A stretch of DNA of 64,000 bases from Tumebacillus algifaecis (lineage in GTDB: Bacteria; Bacillota; Bacilli; Tumebacillales; Tumebacillaceae): assembly GCF_002243515.1 (NCBI RefSeq), contig NZ_CP022657.1, forward strand, positions 278,001 through 342,000, read 5' to 3'. Every line of letters begins with the position of its first letter. Position 1 is the stretch's first letter. Positions 1 to 8,178 of this stretch are shown here, one piece after another. The notes under the pieces were generated by a model. The model was not told where the DNA came from and searched no databases. It was given only the letters and a program-made list of their open reading frames with translations. A program made the translations under genes and the position numbers.

Positions 1-68
1 AAGAGGAAAATCACGGCGATCCAAAGCGCCAAGTTCATGCGCTCGATGAACGCCCAGAATCGATTCAT
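1..68 (-). CDS. N-terminal fragment of a membrane protein, cut by the window edge
   Basis: Only the first 22 or so codons are present, read leftward from an ATG at 68-66. GGGAGGTG sits a few bases upstream of that ATG, which supports the start. The peptide begins MNRFWAFIERMNLALWIAVI and enters a hydrophobic stretch, so the N-terminus probably holds a membrane segment. The family cannot be recognised from so little. Confidence 0.55.
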   Translation of the reverse strand, partial: MNRFWAFIERMNLALWIAVIFL

Positions 69-236
69 ATGCGACACCTCCCGATAGGTATAGCGTCTCC
101 AAGCGCATCGTATCCATGCTCCTACAGGCTGTGTGGGGATGGCGAGATGTAATTTGGGCGCGGCAATCCGTTTCCACTTGGCGGCTCCAACCATAGAATG
201 GTAAGGATTCGACAGCAGGGACGGGAGGGAGAAGAA

Positions 237-644
237 TTGGCGAAAAAAGGGAAGAAAATATCACGCACCGTTGGACCCAAAGCAGGGTCTGGCGCTGGAC
301 AATCAAAGGCGGCGACTCCGAGTATAGGCGATCAATTGAAGGATCGACTGAAAACGGTGAACAAAGGCGGTCTGCTCGGCATGCTCAACGAGGTGCATAA
401 GACCACGCCCGATCAATGGCAAAATCCGGATAGCGTAAAAGACATGGCGAAGCGATTTGCTGAAAAGCTGAAGATCCCAGTCAATGAGGATAGACTCAAT
501 CAATTCATGAAAGCTTACAAGGATGCGACCAAAGGCGGGCAACCGAACGCCAGTGTCGAAGATCTTGTGAAAAAATACGGCAAAGGCAAGATCGATGACG
601 CGACAGTCAAAGAGATGAAGAAGTTTATCAAGCCGAAAGAGTAG
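237..644 (+). CDS. Small basic protein resembling stage VI sporulation protein F (SpoVIF)
   Basis: The 135-residue product is Lys-rich. Its C-terminal half holds alternating helices with a PV-x-E-x-x-x-x-x-F pattern and a terminal KKF-type tail that recalls SpoVIF, a small cytoplasmic protein needed for late spore resistance in Bacillus. The likeness is by eye and weak. The open frame extends to 198, but the GGGAGG at about 223-228 then lies inside the coding sequence, so TTG at 237 is preferred. The first 40 residues are basic, Gly/Ser-rich and probably disordered. It converges on the next gene and shares its terminator. Otherwise it is a hypothetical protein. Confidence 0.55.
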   Translation: MAKKGKKISRTVGPKAGSGAGQSKAATPSIGDQLKDRLKTVNKGGLLGMLNEVHKTTPDQWQNPDSVKDMAKRFAEKLKIPVNEDRLNQFMKAYKDATKGGQPNASVEDLVKKYGKGKIDDATVKEMKKFIKPKE

Positions 645-651
645 CCATCAT

Positions 652-690
652 CCAAAAAGGAACTGCCCCGGCGCGGCAGTTCCTTTTTGG
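652..690. terminator. Bidirectional rho-independent terminator
   Basis: A 14-bp perfect stem (AAAAAGGAACTGCC at 654-667 against 675-688) has a 7-nt loop and runs of A and T on the two sides, so it can end transcription from both convergent neighbours. Confidence 0.85.
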
Positions 691-715
691 GTCGAAAAAA
701 AGAAACGGGGCGCGT

Positions 716-1300
716 CTATTTCGCTTCCCCGTCCGCAGCCTTTTGCTCCGCGCTCGCTCCTTCCCCCCCCCCGCCACCAAGCAGGGCGCCCGACAGCGGC
801 GAGTTGAGAAACGCCATCAGAATCGAAGCCCACTCTCCGGTCGTTAGTCCCTTGACGTTGCCCTTCATCAGCTTGGGCAGCACGCCAGCCGAATGCAGGT
901 TTGAGCCCATGCCGTGCAGGGCGTCAAACATCGTATCGGCGCGTTGCATGTAGGTCACGCACTGTTTGCAGAAGTTGCGCAACTGCCCCATCGATTTGAT
1001 CGAGTCCTCATAAAAAGTTGGGCTTTTCGGGCTTGGCAGTTGGAAGCTGGGAAATGATGCGCCGCCGGGCAATGGCGATTTTTTGCCGGCCGAAGTAGCA
1101 GCCGTTCGGGCGGAAAGGCTGCGTCCGCTTCTTTTGTTGCTCCGCGGTCTGATCTCCGCCTTGATCAGATGAATTTCTTTTTCGAGCAAACGTTTCTTAT
1201 GTGTATACGAGGGATGGCCGGCTTGTAAGGCAGTCAGTTCCGCCTCGAGTTTGCGTTTGCGCTTGATCAGTGCGCTATTCTTCTTGGATTTGTCAGCCAC
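716..1300 (-). CDS. Hypothetical protein, basic coiled-coil N-terminus and Gly-rich tail
   Basis: The product is 194 residues. Residues 1-55 are Lys/Arg/Glu-rich with heptad-like spacing (RKRKLEAELTALQ, KKRLLEKEIHLIKAEI), suggesting a coiled coil. The middle is Ser/Pro/Ala-rich. Residues 95-165 look globular and contain one Cys pair (FCKQC). The tail carries GGGGGEGAS. No signal peptide or membrane segment is visible. GTG at 1300 follows GGAGGTG with good spacing; the upstream GTG at 1309 lies inside that RBS and is rejected. The setting is compatible with a spore-associated protein, but no family is recognised. Confidence 0.6.
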   Translation of the reverse strand: MADKSKKNSALIKRKRKLEAELTALQAGHPSYTHKKRLLEKEIHLIKAEIRPRSNKRSGRSLSARTAATSAGKKSPLPGGASFPSFQLPSPKSPTFYEDSIKSMGQLRNFCKQCVTYMQRADTMFDALHGMGSNLHSAGVLPKLMKGNVKGLTTGEWASILMAFLNSPLSGALLGGGGGEGASAEQKAADGEAK

Positions 1301-1422
1301 GTGCGACACCTCCGTTTTCCATATCAGGATATGGAAAAGCTGATCAGATCGTGTGGGCGGATATGTAGAATGGGCGTAAGAGATACTAAACTTGACTAAA
1401 GACTATGGGGAGGGAATGCCAC

Positions 1423-1668
1423 GTGGCACCAAACATCAGTCAAGACTGTTACGCCCGTCACGGCGGGGTGCATTTTACTCAGAAAGCATCTGCGGAAGAA
1501 ATCAATCGCTATGTGAAAAATCTGCCCGAAGATCGGCGAGAAAGCCTGTTCGAAGTGCTGGACGAACTGAGCAGCGCAGGCATGATCCAGATCCAAAATG
1601 ACGGCCAATTCTCCGATCCGCACGGCAACCTGCACGGGACGACAGGCTGCTATGAAGACGAGAAGTAG
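1423..1668 (+). CDS. Hypothetical small protein
   Basis: The product is 81 residues, acidic, with two Cys (near residues 8 and 76) and several His. A helical centre (SAEEINRYVKNLPEDRRESLFEVL is split by eye into two helices) precedes a Gly/His-rich tail. GTG at 1423 is chosen because GGGGAGGG at 1407-1414 sits 8 nt upstream; the ATG at 1405 overlaps that RBS. It converges on aspB and shares its terminator. No family is recognised. Confidence 0.5.
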   Translation: MAPNISQDCYARHGGVHFTQKASAEEINRYVKNLPEDRRESLFEVLDELSSAGMIQIQNDGQFSDPHGNLHGTTGCYEDEK

Positions 1669-1682
1669 CGCTTGTGATGACA

Positions 1683-1716
1683 AGAAGACCTCCACCCGAG
1701 CGGTGGAGGTCTTCTG
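1683..1716. terminator. Bidirectional terminator between the small gene and aspB
   Basis: AGAAGACCTCCACC pairs with GGTGGAGGTCTTCT around a short GC-rich loop. It lies just after one stop codon and just beyond the aspB stop on the other strand. The flanking A/T runs are weak. Confidence 0.75.
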
Positions 1717-1718
1717 AT

Positions 1719-2906
1719 CTATTGCACGAGGCGCAGGAACGCTTCGAGGCGGTCCATCGCTTTTGCTAAGTTGTCGCGCGAAGTCGCATAGGAAATGCGG
1801 AAGTTGTTCGGGGCGCCAAAGCCGGAACCGGGCACGAGTGCGATTTTCGCATGTTCGAGCAACAGCGCGGCAAAATCGTCCGATTTGTTGATCGCTTTGC
1901 CCTGATACGACTTGCCGTACGTGGCGGAGCAGTTCGGGAAGACGTAGAACGCACCGCTTGGCGTGTCGCAGGTCAGATGGGGCATGTGGCGGAGTCGTTC
2001 CAATACGTAGTCGCGACGCCAGCGGAACTCAGACACCATCTGTTCATCGCGGTGATCGAGTGCGGCGACCGCTGCTCGTTGCGAGATCGATGCGGGATTG
2101 GCTGTGGTGTGACTCTGGAAGGAGGTCATCGCTTTGATCAGAGAACGATCAGCCGCCATGTAACCGACGCGCCAGCCAGTCATCGAGTACGCTTTGGAGA
2201 AGCCGTTGATCAGCAATGTACGCGCTTTCATTTCATCACCAAATGTGGCGATCGAAACCTGCTCCACATCATAGACCAGTTGGTCGTAGATTTCGTCGGA
2301 GATCACGTAGAAGTCGTGCTTCAAGATCACTTCGGCCAGCGCTTGCAACTCCTCGCGGGTATAGACAGCTCCGGTCGGGTTGCTCGGCGAGTTGAGCAGG
2401 AGCACTTTGGTCTTTGGCGTGATCGCCGCTTCCAACTGCGCGGGTGTGATTTTGAAGCCGGTCGTCTCGTCTGTGTGGATCACCACCGGAGTAGCTTCGG
2501 CCAAAGTGATCATCTCCGGATAGGAAACCCAATACGGAGCGGGCAGAATCACTTCGTCGCCAGGGTTGCACAAAGCCATAAATGCATTGTACAAGGAGTG
2601 TTTTGCGCCGGAGGAGACGAGGATGTCGTCCGCCGTGTATGTGAGGCCGCTGTGTCCTTGTAAGAAGTCGGCAATCTTTTTGCGTAGCTCAAGGATACCC
2701 GGAACGGCTGTGTATTTGGTGAATTGCTCATCAATTGCCAATTTCCCAGCGGTGCAAGCCACTTCCGGTGTGCCGAAATCGGGCTCGCCCACACTCAGAT
2801 TGATCACGTCGATTCCTTCGGCAATCATCTGCTTGGTCTTGGCGTCGATCGAAAGCGTCGGTGAAGGTGCGATGTTTTTGACTCGGTCAGAAAGTCCCCA
2901 TGCCAT
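1719..2906 (-). CDS. aspB: Aspartate aminotransferase, class I/II fold type I, PLP-dependent
   Basis: The 395-residue protein transfers the amino group between aspartate and 2-oxoglutarate, giving oxaloacetate and glutamate. Family signatures are the N-terminal NLSVGEPDFGTP, the substrate-loop NSPSNPTGAVY, and the PLP-lysine segment NGFSKAYSMTGWRVGY, with the Schiff-base lysine in SKAYS. Length is normal for the Bacillus AspB type (about 393). The ATG at 2906 follows a GGAGGG run. It is transcribed alone toward its own terminator. Other alpha-family aminotransferases with related substrates cannot be excluded by sequence alone. Confidence 0.92.
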   Translation of the reverse strand: MAWGLSDRVKNIAPSPTLSIDAKTKQMIAEGIDVINLSVGEPDFGTPEVACTAGKLAIDEQFTKYTAVPGILELRKKIADFLQGHSGLTYTADDILVSSGAKHSLYNAFMALCNPGDEVILPAPYWVSYPEMITLAEATPVVIHTDETTGFKITPAQLEAAITPKTKVLLLNSPSNPTGAVYTREELQALAEVILKHDFYVISDEIYDQLVYDVEQVSIATFGDEMKARTLLINGFSKAYSMTGWRVGYMAADRSLIKAMTSFQSHTTANPASISQRAAVAALDHRDEQMVSEFRWRRDYVLERLRHMPHLTCDTPSGAFYVFPNCSATYGKSYQGKAINKSDDFAALLLEHAKIALVPGSGFGAPNNFRISYATSRDNLAKAMDRLEAFLRLVQ

Positions 2907-2940
2907 ATTGAACAGTCCCTCCAGTTACTTGATAGTTCTA

Positions 2941-2970
2941 ACAATACAGTCAGGATTTGTCCACCGTCAA
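2941..2970 (-). promoter_or_regulatory. Sigma-A promoter of aspB
   Basis: On the minus strand TTGACG (2970-2965) and TATTGT (2946-2941) are separated by 18 bp, about 40 bp before the aspB start. Confidence 0.55.
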
Positions 2971-2983
2971 GAGCCGCAAGCAA

Positions 2984-3010
2984 ATGACGGGCCTAGTCAA
3001 GACCCGTCAT
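2984..3010 (-). terminator. Probable terminator of the PBP gene
   Basis: ATGACGGG (2984-2991) pairs with CCCGTCAT (3003-3010). On the minus strand the hairpin follows the PBP stop codon and is trailed by TTTGCTTG, a poor U-tract. Confidence 0.5.
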
Positions 3011-3025
3011 GTTCGTCACGATACG

Positions 3026-5131
3026 TTATTCTTGTTTTCTTCGGCCTGTGAGCCAATCCCAGAAGGTTCGTCCGCCCGATTTTACTTCCTGCTCCAGCTT
3101 GTCTGCCGGATTTTTGTTCATCGAGGGGTGATCATCGCACCAGTCGGTCGGTTCGGTGCCGACCAGATAGTATTCGCGGCGCTTGACTGGGCAGTTTTCG
3201 GTGGCCAGTTGACCGGTCGTTGGGTCGATGTAAGATTCGACCACATTGGCGGGCAGCTGGAAATCTTTGTCCGGCAGGTCTTTGTGGGCCTCGTTCATAA
3301 ATTCTGCCCAGATCGGGGCGGCCAAGTGCGACTCGGTCGCCGAAAGCAGGCGGTCTTTGTCATAGCCGATCCACACGGCGGTCAGCAGTTGCGGGGTGTA
3401 GCCGATCATCCAGGCATCCGTGTCGGTGGTGCCCGTCTTCCCTGCTGCCGGACGGGGAAACGCTTCATGAACGCGGTAGCCTGTACCATACGGGTCGGTG
3501 AGCACCGACTGCATCATGTTGGTCAGGATGAAGGCAGCTCCTGCGTCGATCACCTGCTCTTTTTGCGGGAGAAACGTTTTTTGTTCCTCCCGATAGGTGT
3601 TTTCAATCGATGTGATCGCATAGGGCTCGATCTTGTGGCCGCCGTTGGCGAGCGGCGCATAGGCGCGCACCATCTCCAGCGCCGTCGTCGGGAACACGCC
3701 GAGGGCCAGCGACGGGTATGGCTTCATCGTGGAGGTGATGCCGAGCGCTTTGGCGGTGGTGATCACTTTGTCCGGGCCGACATCCATGGTGGTGGTCACC
3801 GCAAACACATTGTCGGAGCGCGAGATCGCATCGCGAAACGGCAGGTAGTCGTCCGCATATTGGTTGTTGAAATTGTGAACCTCATACGACTTGGGCTCGC
3901 CGTTGTCATCATCATAGGTGAACGTCGTCTTCTCCGACTTGATCCGCGTCGAGGCGGTATAGTTGTTGTTGAGCGCAGTCAGATAGACGAACGGTTTGAA
4001 CGAGGAGCCGGGCTGTCGTTTGGCCAGCGTGCGGTTGTAGGAGCTTTCCGCGTAGTTCTGCCCGCCGACCATCGCTTTGATCTCTCCGGTGTTCGGGTCG
4101 ATGGATAGCAGTGCGACTTGAATGTCGGGATGTTTCTTCAAATGTGTGGCCACTATGTCCTCGGCCGCTTTTTGCATCGCGGGGTCTAAGGTGGTTTGGA
4201 TCTTCAGGCCGCCGCGGTAGAGATCGTCATCCGATACGCCGTAGACCTGTTTGAGCTGGTAGCTCACATAATCGGTAAAGTATGGCGCGCGCCCTTTTGG
4301 CGCTTTCAAGGCGGCAAATTTCAACTCGGTCGCGAAGGCTGTGTCCGCCTCTTGTTTCGTGACTTTCCCCTCTTCTACCATCAGTTGTAACACGATGCGC
4401 TGGCGTTCCTTTGCCGCATCAAAATGGAAGAACGGGTTGTAGATGTTCGGGCCTTTCGGGATGCCTGCGAGCAGCGAGGCTTCAGCGAGCGTCAACTCTT
4501 TGCTCGGTTTGTCAAAGTAGGTCTGTGCGGCCATCTCGATGCCATATGCGCCTTGTCCGTAATAGATGACGTTCAAATATTGCTCCAGAATTTCTTCTTT
4601 CGTGTAGTTCATCTCGAGCTGTAACGTGTGCAGCGCTTCTTGCAGTTTGCGCTTGATCGTTTTGTCTTGGGTCAGGTAGAGATTTTTAGCGAGTTGCTGC
4701 GTGATCGTGGAGCCGCCTTCGAGCACTTCACCCGATTTCAGATCGACCCACAAGGCGCGTGCGATGCCGACCGGATTGAAGCCGCCGTGGTTGTAAAACT
4801 GCTGATCCTCCACGGAGAGGATCGCATCGATCGCAGACTGCGGAATGTCTTGCAACGACACTTTCAGACGGTTCTCTCCCCCATCGACGAGGTTGGTGAG
4901 CACCGAATGGTCGGCCGCCACCAATTGCGAGGTGTTGGCGATGTCATTGGGCGGCAGTTCGGCATAGCGCAAATAGAGATAGAAGAAGGCGGCAAAAGCC
5001 GCCGTGGACATCAGAAAAACGGAAAAGGCACGCCACAGCCACAGCTTCGGCCTCTTTTTTTCTTTGGTTCGGCGGATCGGATTTAGTTCCGCTTGATAGT
5101 CGGTTTCCGGGTCAAAATGGGGTGATTTCAT
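3026..5131 (-). CDS. pbpG: Class A penicillin-binding protein, PBP2d/PBP1A type
   Basis: The 701-residue bifunctional enzyme polymerises lipid II and cross-links peptidoglycan outside the membrane. A cytoplasmic tail is followed by one membrane segment (about residues 30-55). The GT51 transglycosylase domain shows EDQQFYNHGG and GGSTITQQLAKN. The transpeptidase domain shows GSSFKPF (catalytic serine), SDN and AGKTGTTD. The ATG at 5131 follows GTGAGGG; an upstream in-frame start at 5194 adds 21 residues with no RBS. The gene is divergent from speE-speB, as is pbpG (ywhE) in B. subtilis, which is forespore-expressed. That synteny, not a diagnostic residue, is why the name pbpG is used. Confidence 0.85.
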   Translation of the reverse strand: MKSPHFDPETDYQAELNPIRRTKEKKRPKLWLWRAFSVFLMSTAAFAAFFYLYLRYAELPPNDIANTSQLVAADHSVLTNLVDGGENRLKVSLQDIPQSAIDAILSVEDQQFYNHGGFNPVGIARALWVDLKSGEVLEGGSTITQQLAKNLYLTQDKTIKRKLQEALHTLQLEMNYTKEEILEQYLNVIYYGQGAYGIEMAAQTYFDKPSKELTLAEASLLAGIPKGPNIYNPFFHFDAAKERQRIVLQLMVEEGKVTKQEADTAFATELKFAALKAPKGRAPYFTDYVSYQLKQVYGVSDDDLYRGGLKIQTTLDPAMQKAAEDIVATHLKKHPDIQVALLSIDPNTGEIKAMVGGQNYAESSYNRTLAKRQPGSSFKPFVYLTALNNNYTASTRIKSEKTTFTYDDDNGEPKSYEVHNFNNQYADDYLPFRDAISRSDNVFAVTTTMDVGPDKVITTAKALGITSTMKPYPSLALGVFPTTALEMVRAYAPLANGGHKIEPYAITSIENTYREEQKTFLPQKEQVIDAGAAFILTNMMQSVLTDPYGTGYRVHEAFPRPAAGKTGTTDTDAWMIGYTPQLLTAVWIGYDKDRLLSATESHLAAPIWAEFMNEAHKDLPDKDFQLPANVVESYIDPTTGQLATENCPVKRREYYLVGTEPTDWCDDHPSMNKNPADKLEQEVKSGGRTFWDWLTGRRKQE

Positions 5132-5206
5132 GGGGAATCCCTCACTTCGCAGTGATTCTATCTGACCATTATGAACCTCGTAAAGAAAAAACATACAGAA
5201 AAACAG

Positions 5207-5234
5207 TTTATTTTTCCAATAAATTTGGTATAAT
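5207..5234 (+). promoter_or_regulatory. Candidate sigma-A promoter of speE-speB
   Basis: A perfect TATAAT lies at 5229-5234. The matching -35 is poor (TTTATT at 5207-5212, 16-bp spacer). The region is AT-rich and lies between the divergent pbpG and speE starts. Confidence 0.5.
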
Positions 5235-5260
5235 ACCTACCGTTATGCATGAAAAAGAGC

Positions 5261-5298
5261 AAGCTGTTATTTGCTACCCAAGCTGTAATTTGCTACCT
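5261..5298 (+). repeat. Tandem 19-bp direct repeat in the speE leader
   Basis: AAGCTGTTATTTGCTACCC at 5261-5279 is followed at once by AAGCTGTAATTTGCTACCT at 5280-5298, so 17 of 19 bases match. It sits between the promoter and the speE RBS and lies in a short reading frame that opens at 5249 in phase with speE. Confidence 0.75.
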
Positions 5299-5320
5299 AT
5301 ATAAGGGAGGTTCTGGAGAC

Positions 5321-6151
5321 ATGGAACTCTGGTACACCGAGAAACAAACCGAAAATTATGGAATCACTGTGAAAATCACCAACACGCTGCACACTGAAAA
5401 AACCGAATTTCAAGATTTGGCAATGATCGAAACGCTGCAATGGGGCAAGATGCTCGTGCTCGACGGCATGGTTATGACCACCGACAAGGACGAATTTGTC
5501 TACCATGAAATGATCACCCACCTGGCGATGAACACGCACCCGAACCCGAAGACAGCTCTGGTTGTCGGCGGTGGCGACGGCGGCGCGATTCGTGAAATCT
5601 TGAAATACCCTTCGATCGAGAAAGCGGTTCTCGCTGAGATCGATGGCCGCGTGATCGAAGTTTCCCGCGAGTACCTGCCGCAGATCGCTGGCAAACTCGA
5701 CGACCCGCGCGTTGACGTGCAGGTTGTGGACGGCATCAAGTACATCCACGACAACAAGGATTCGTTCGACGTGATCCTCGTAGACTCCACCGAACCGGTC
5801 GGCCCGGCTGTCGGTCTGTTTGCACGCGATTTTTACCAAGGCATCTTCGAAGCGCTGAAAGAAGACGGCATCATGGTTGCGCAAACTGAGTCTCCGTTCT
5901 TCAACGCCGATCTGATCACCCGCGTCTACAAGGACATCGCGGCGATCTATCCGGTTACTCGTTACTACACCGCTGCGATCCCGACCTATCCGTCCGGCCT
6001 TTGGTCGTTCACGATGGGTTCGAAGAAGTACGATCCGCTGGAAGTGGACGAAAGCAAACTGATCGATCCGGAAGGCACGAAGTATTACCACAAAGGCATG
6101 CACAAGTCGGTCTTTAACGTGCCGAAGTTCGTGATGGAGCTGTTGAAATAA
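5321..6151 (+). CDS. speE: Polyamine aminopropyltransferase (spermidine synthase)
   Basis: The 276-residue enzyme moves the aminopropyl group of decarboxylated S-adenosylmethionine to putrescine, making spermidine in the cytoplasm. The N-terminal beta domain ([14 protein letters not shown]) precedes a Rossmann domain with the nucleotide loop [13 protein letters not shown] (residues about 81-93) and DSTEPVGPA near residue 160, which holds the catalytic Asp region. ATG at 5321 follows AAGGGAGG at 5304-5310. The frame opens earlier at 5249 but that part contains the tandem repeat and RBS. Its stop overlaps the speB start by one base, indicating co-translation. Confidence 0.94.
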   Translation: MELWYTEKQTENYGITVKITNTLHTEKTEFQDLAMIETLQWGKMLVLDGMVMTTDKDEFVYHEMITHLAMNTHPNPKTALVVGGGDGGAIREILKYPSIEKAVLAEIDGRVIEVSREYLPQIAGKLDDPRVDVQVVDGIKYIHDNKDSFDVILVDSTEPVGPAVGLFARDFYQGIFEALKEDGIMVAQTESPFFNADLITRVYKDIAAIYPVTRYYTAAIPTYPSGLWSFTMGSKKYDPLEVDESKLIDPEGTKYYHKGMHKSVFNVPKFVMELLK

Positions 6152-7044
6152 TGGAAAACCATCGCATGAAAAACGACCCGGCCTATTCGGGGCGCGAGTT
6201 TATCGGCGCGACACAGAACTATGAGGAAGCGACTGCGGTCATCTACGGCATGCCGATGGACTGGACCGTCTCCTTCCGTGCTGGCACCCGCTTGGGGCCG
6301 CAGCGCGTGCGTGAAGTCTCGATCCTGCTCGAAGAGTATTCGCCTTATCTGGACAAGGGTCTCGAAGAGGTCTCCTACTTTGACGGCGGCGACGTGCCGC
6401 TTGCGTTTGGCAACCCGGCGCGTTCGGTCGAGCAATTGTATGAGTATGTGAAGCAATTGGTGGCAGATGGCAAGTTCCCGATCGGTTTGGGCGGTGAGCA
6501 TCTGGTCTCTTGGGGCCCGATCCGCGCTCTGAAGGAAAAGTATGACGATCTGGTGGTCGTGCAGTTTGATGCTCATGCTGACCTGCGCGAAGACTATGAA
6601 GGCGAACCGTACTCGCACGCGACTGTGTTGCGCAAAGCGTGCGATGTGGTCGGCCCGAACAACGTGTACCAGTTCGGCATCCGCTCTGGCACCCGCGAAG
6701 AGTTCAAATATGGCCGTGAGAACACCAATTTCTACCCGTTCGATGTGTTGGAACCGTTGCAAGGCGTGATCGACGAGCTGAAAGGTCGTCCGATCTACCT
6801 GACCATCGACATCGATGTCGTCGATCCGGCAGAAGCGCCGGGCACCGGTACGCTCGATGCGGGCGGCATCACAGCACGCGAGCTGTTCAAGGCGTTGTAC
6901 CTGATGCGCGACGCGGGTCTGAACATCGTGGCGTTCGACCTTGTGGAGATCGCTCCGGTTTACGATCCATCCGAAAAAACGCAGATTTTGGCGTCGAAGA
7001 TTGTGCGTGAAGTCTTGCTCGGCTTGGTTCCGAGTTCAAAATAA
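6151..7044 (+). CDS. speB: Agmatinase (ureohydrolase family)
   Basis: The 297-residue enzyme hydrolyses agmatine to putrescine and urea, supplying the substrate of SpeE. Binuclear manganese-site motifs of the arginase fold are present: GGEHLVSWG, FDAHADLRE and DIDVVDPAEAPGTG. The N-terminus (AYSGREF, VIYGMPMDWTVSFR) matches the short Bacillus SpeB type. Start is uncertain: ATG 6151 overlaps the speE stop (TAATG), and an in-frame ATG at 6166 gives the usual N-terminus M-K-N-D-x-AYSG. An arginine decarboxylase is not in the window. Confidence 0.92.
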   Translation: MENHRMKNDPAYSGREFIGATQNYEEATAVIYGMPMDWTVSFRAGTRLGPQRVREVSILLEEYSPYLDKGLEEVSYFDGGDVPLAFGNPARSVEQLYEYVKQLVADGKFPIGLGGEHLVSWGPIRALKEKYDDLVVVQFDAHADLREDYEGEPYSHATVLRKACDVVGPNNVYQFGIRSGTREEFKYGRENTNFYPFDVLEPLQGVIDELKGRPIYLTIDIDVVDPAEAPGTGTLDAGGITARELFKALYLMRDAGLNIVAFDLVEIAPVYDPSEKTQILASKIVREVLLGLVPSSK

Positions 7045-7050
7045 GGTCAT

Positions 7051-7090
7051 GACAAAAGCAACTCTGGGCATGTGCGGAGTTGCTTTTGTC
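7051..7090 (+). terminator. Hairpin after speB, possible attenuator before ywiB
   Basis: GACAAAAGCAACTC (7051-7064) pairs perfectly with GAGTTGCTTTTGTC (7077-7090) over a 12-nt loop. A C-run rather than a U-run follows, and the next RBS is 8 nt away, so termination may be partial. Confidence 0.6.
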
Positions 7091-7110
7091 CCCCTATAAG
7101 GAGCGATGGG

Positions 7111-7542
7111 ATGATGGAAGGGGCGGTTCGCGTCACCGTCTGGTCCCAGCAACGGCAGAAGAACGGCGAGCGACAAACGTTCGAAATGCAAGCGGAGGGC
7201 AGGTTGTACAAAAAGGGCGAAGCGCAATACATCAGTTATCGGGAACTTGACGATTCCGGACTGGGTTCAACACTGACGACGATTCGCGTCGAGGGTCAGC
7301 AGATGACCCTGATTCGCCAAGGCGAGACGACGATGCGCCAAGTGCTGATCAAAGGCCAAGAACAGCGCGGCTCGTACAACACGCCCTTCGGTACGTTCGA
7401 ACTGGTCACTCGCACTTCCAAGCTGGTGTTGAACCTCACAGAAACTGGTGGCCGGATCGAAGCGGTGTACAACCTGCGTCTGGCCGGAGAAAAGAGCCGG
7501 ATGGAACTGCGGATCGATGTTCTGCAGCTTCCACCCGTGTAA
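7111..7542 (+). CDS. ywiB: DUF1934 / YwiB family beta-barrel protein
   Basis: The product is 143 residues and mostly beta-strand: alternating polar and hydrophobic runs such as FEMQAEGRLYKKGEAQYISY, TTIRVEGQQMTLIRQG and FGTFELVTRTSKLVL. This is the pattern of the small cytoplasmic DUF1934 barrel, whose function is not established. AAGGAG at 7098-7103 places the start at ATG 7111 (or the adjacent ATG 7114); the open frame runs upstream to 7072 through the hairpin. It follows the polyamine genes and may be read through from them. Confidence 0.75.
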   Translation: MMEGAVRVTVWSQQRQKNGERQTFEMQAEGRLYKKGEAQYISYRELDDSGLGSTLTTIRVEGQQMTLIRQGETTMRQVLIKGQEQRGSYNTPFGTFELVTRTSKLVLNLTETGGRIEAVYNLRLAGEKSRMELRIDVLQLPPV

Positions 7543-7571
7543 TCAGGTACCATGAAAGGCAGGTGTCCGCT

Positions 7572-7733
7572 ATGGACTTGAAAGTGTTAATCCTCTCCCT
7601 CATCACCGGGATTGTGGTCGGCGTCGTCTTCACCTTGATGCGCCTCCCCCTCCCTGCCCCGCCCGTACTGTCTGGGATTTTAGGCATCGTCGGCATTTGG
7701 CTGGGTGCAAAGATTGTGGAGTTTTTTAAGTAA
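7572..7733 (+). CDS. XapX domain-containing small membrane protein
   Basis: This 53-residue protein has two hydrophobic helices, LILSLITGIVVGVVFTL and VLSGILGIVGIWLGAKIV, separated by a Pro-rich turn RLPLPAPP. The arrangement, with LP-x-PAPP before GI-x-GI-x-GI, is that of the XapX (DUF1427) family of unknown function. A weak AGGTG precedes the ATG. It lies 29 nt after ywiB and before a strong terminator, so it is probably the last gene of that unit. Confidence 0.8.
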   Translation: MDLKVLILSLITGIVVGVVFTLMRLPLPAPPVLSGILGIVGIWLGAKIVEFFK

Positions 7734-7743
7734 ATGGAAAATG

Positions 7744-7786
7744 AAAAGACGGTATTCGTGTCAGCGACATGAATACCGTCTTTTTT
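7744..7786 (+). terminator. Rho-independent terminator after the XapX gene
   Basis: AAAAGACGGTATTC (7744-7757) pairs with GAATACCGTCTTTT, followed by a T-run to 7786. The loop is 13 nt. Confidence 0.85.
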
Positions 7787-7817
7787 GTTGGTCAAATGTT
7801 GTCGGGCGATTGGATGG

Positions 7818-8034
7818 ATGCAGGAGGAATTGTTTAGACCTTTTCGCTATGGGCGTCATGTGGAAACAATTGAAATTAACCAACACTCCTCAATCTAATT
7901 CCGAGATCGAGCAGGAAGCGCTTAGGCAAAGTTCTATTAGGATAATGGAGAGGATGGAAATAGATCGAGTCTTCGATCGATATATCGGAGTTAAGTCAAA
8001 ATTTTATGCCGCGCATAATGATTTTGTTGTATGA
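7818..8034 (+). pseudogene. Possible frameshifted small gene
   Basis: From ATG 7818 one frame reads MQEELFRPFRYGRHVETIEI and stops after 26 codons. Another frame continues from about 7890 with SEIEQEALRQSSIRIMERME and ends YAAHNDFVV at 8034. Together they look like one charged, helical protein of about 70 residues broken by one indel near 7880-7905. No family is recognised, and the upstream RBS is not convincing (AGGAGG lies just inside the ATG). It could also be non-coding. It opens the AT-rich island. Confidence 0.3.
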
Positions 8035-8102
8035 CACGGTTGCGAGATCTAGTTTTTAAAAACCAATAGAAAACTTTTTTGATAAATAATACCAATTACC
8101 TA

Positions 8103-8131
8103 TTGATTCTGGAAAGTGATTATTATATAAA
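8103..8131 (+). promoter_or_regulatory. Candidate sigma-A promoter for the DUF6345 gene
   Basis: TTGATT (8103-8108) and TATAAA (8126-8131) are 17 bp apart in AT-rich DNA, about 50 bp before the start codon. Confidence 0.5.
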
Positions 8132-8178
8132 TAATATGAATCAAGTTTTAATAAATGAATTTTGGAGGGTGTGTTACT

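Noticed and set aside
2957-4108. 383-codon frame opposite pbpG
   Set aside because: Arg/Val/Gly-rich shadow of a GC-rich gene; no recognisable domain.
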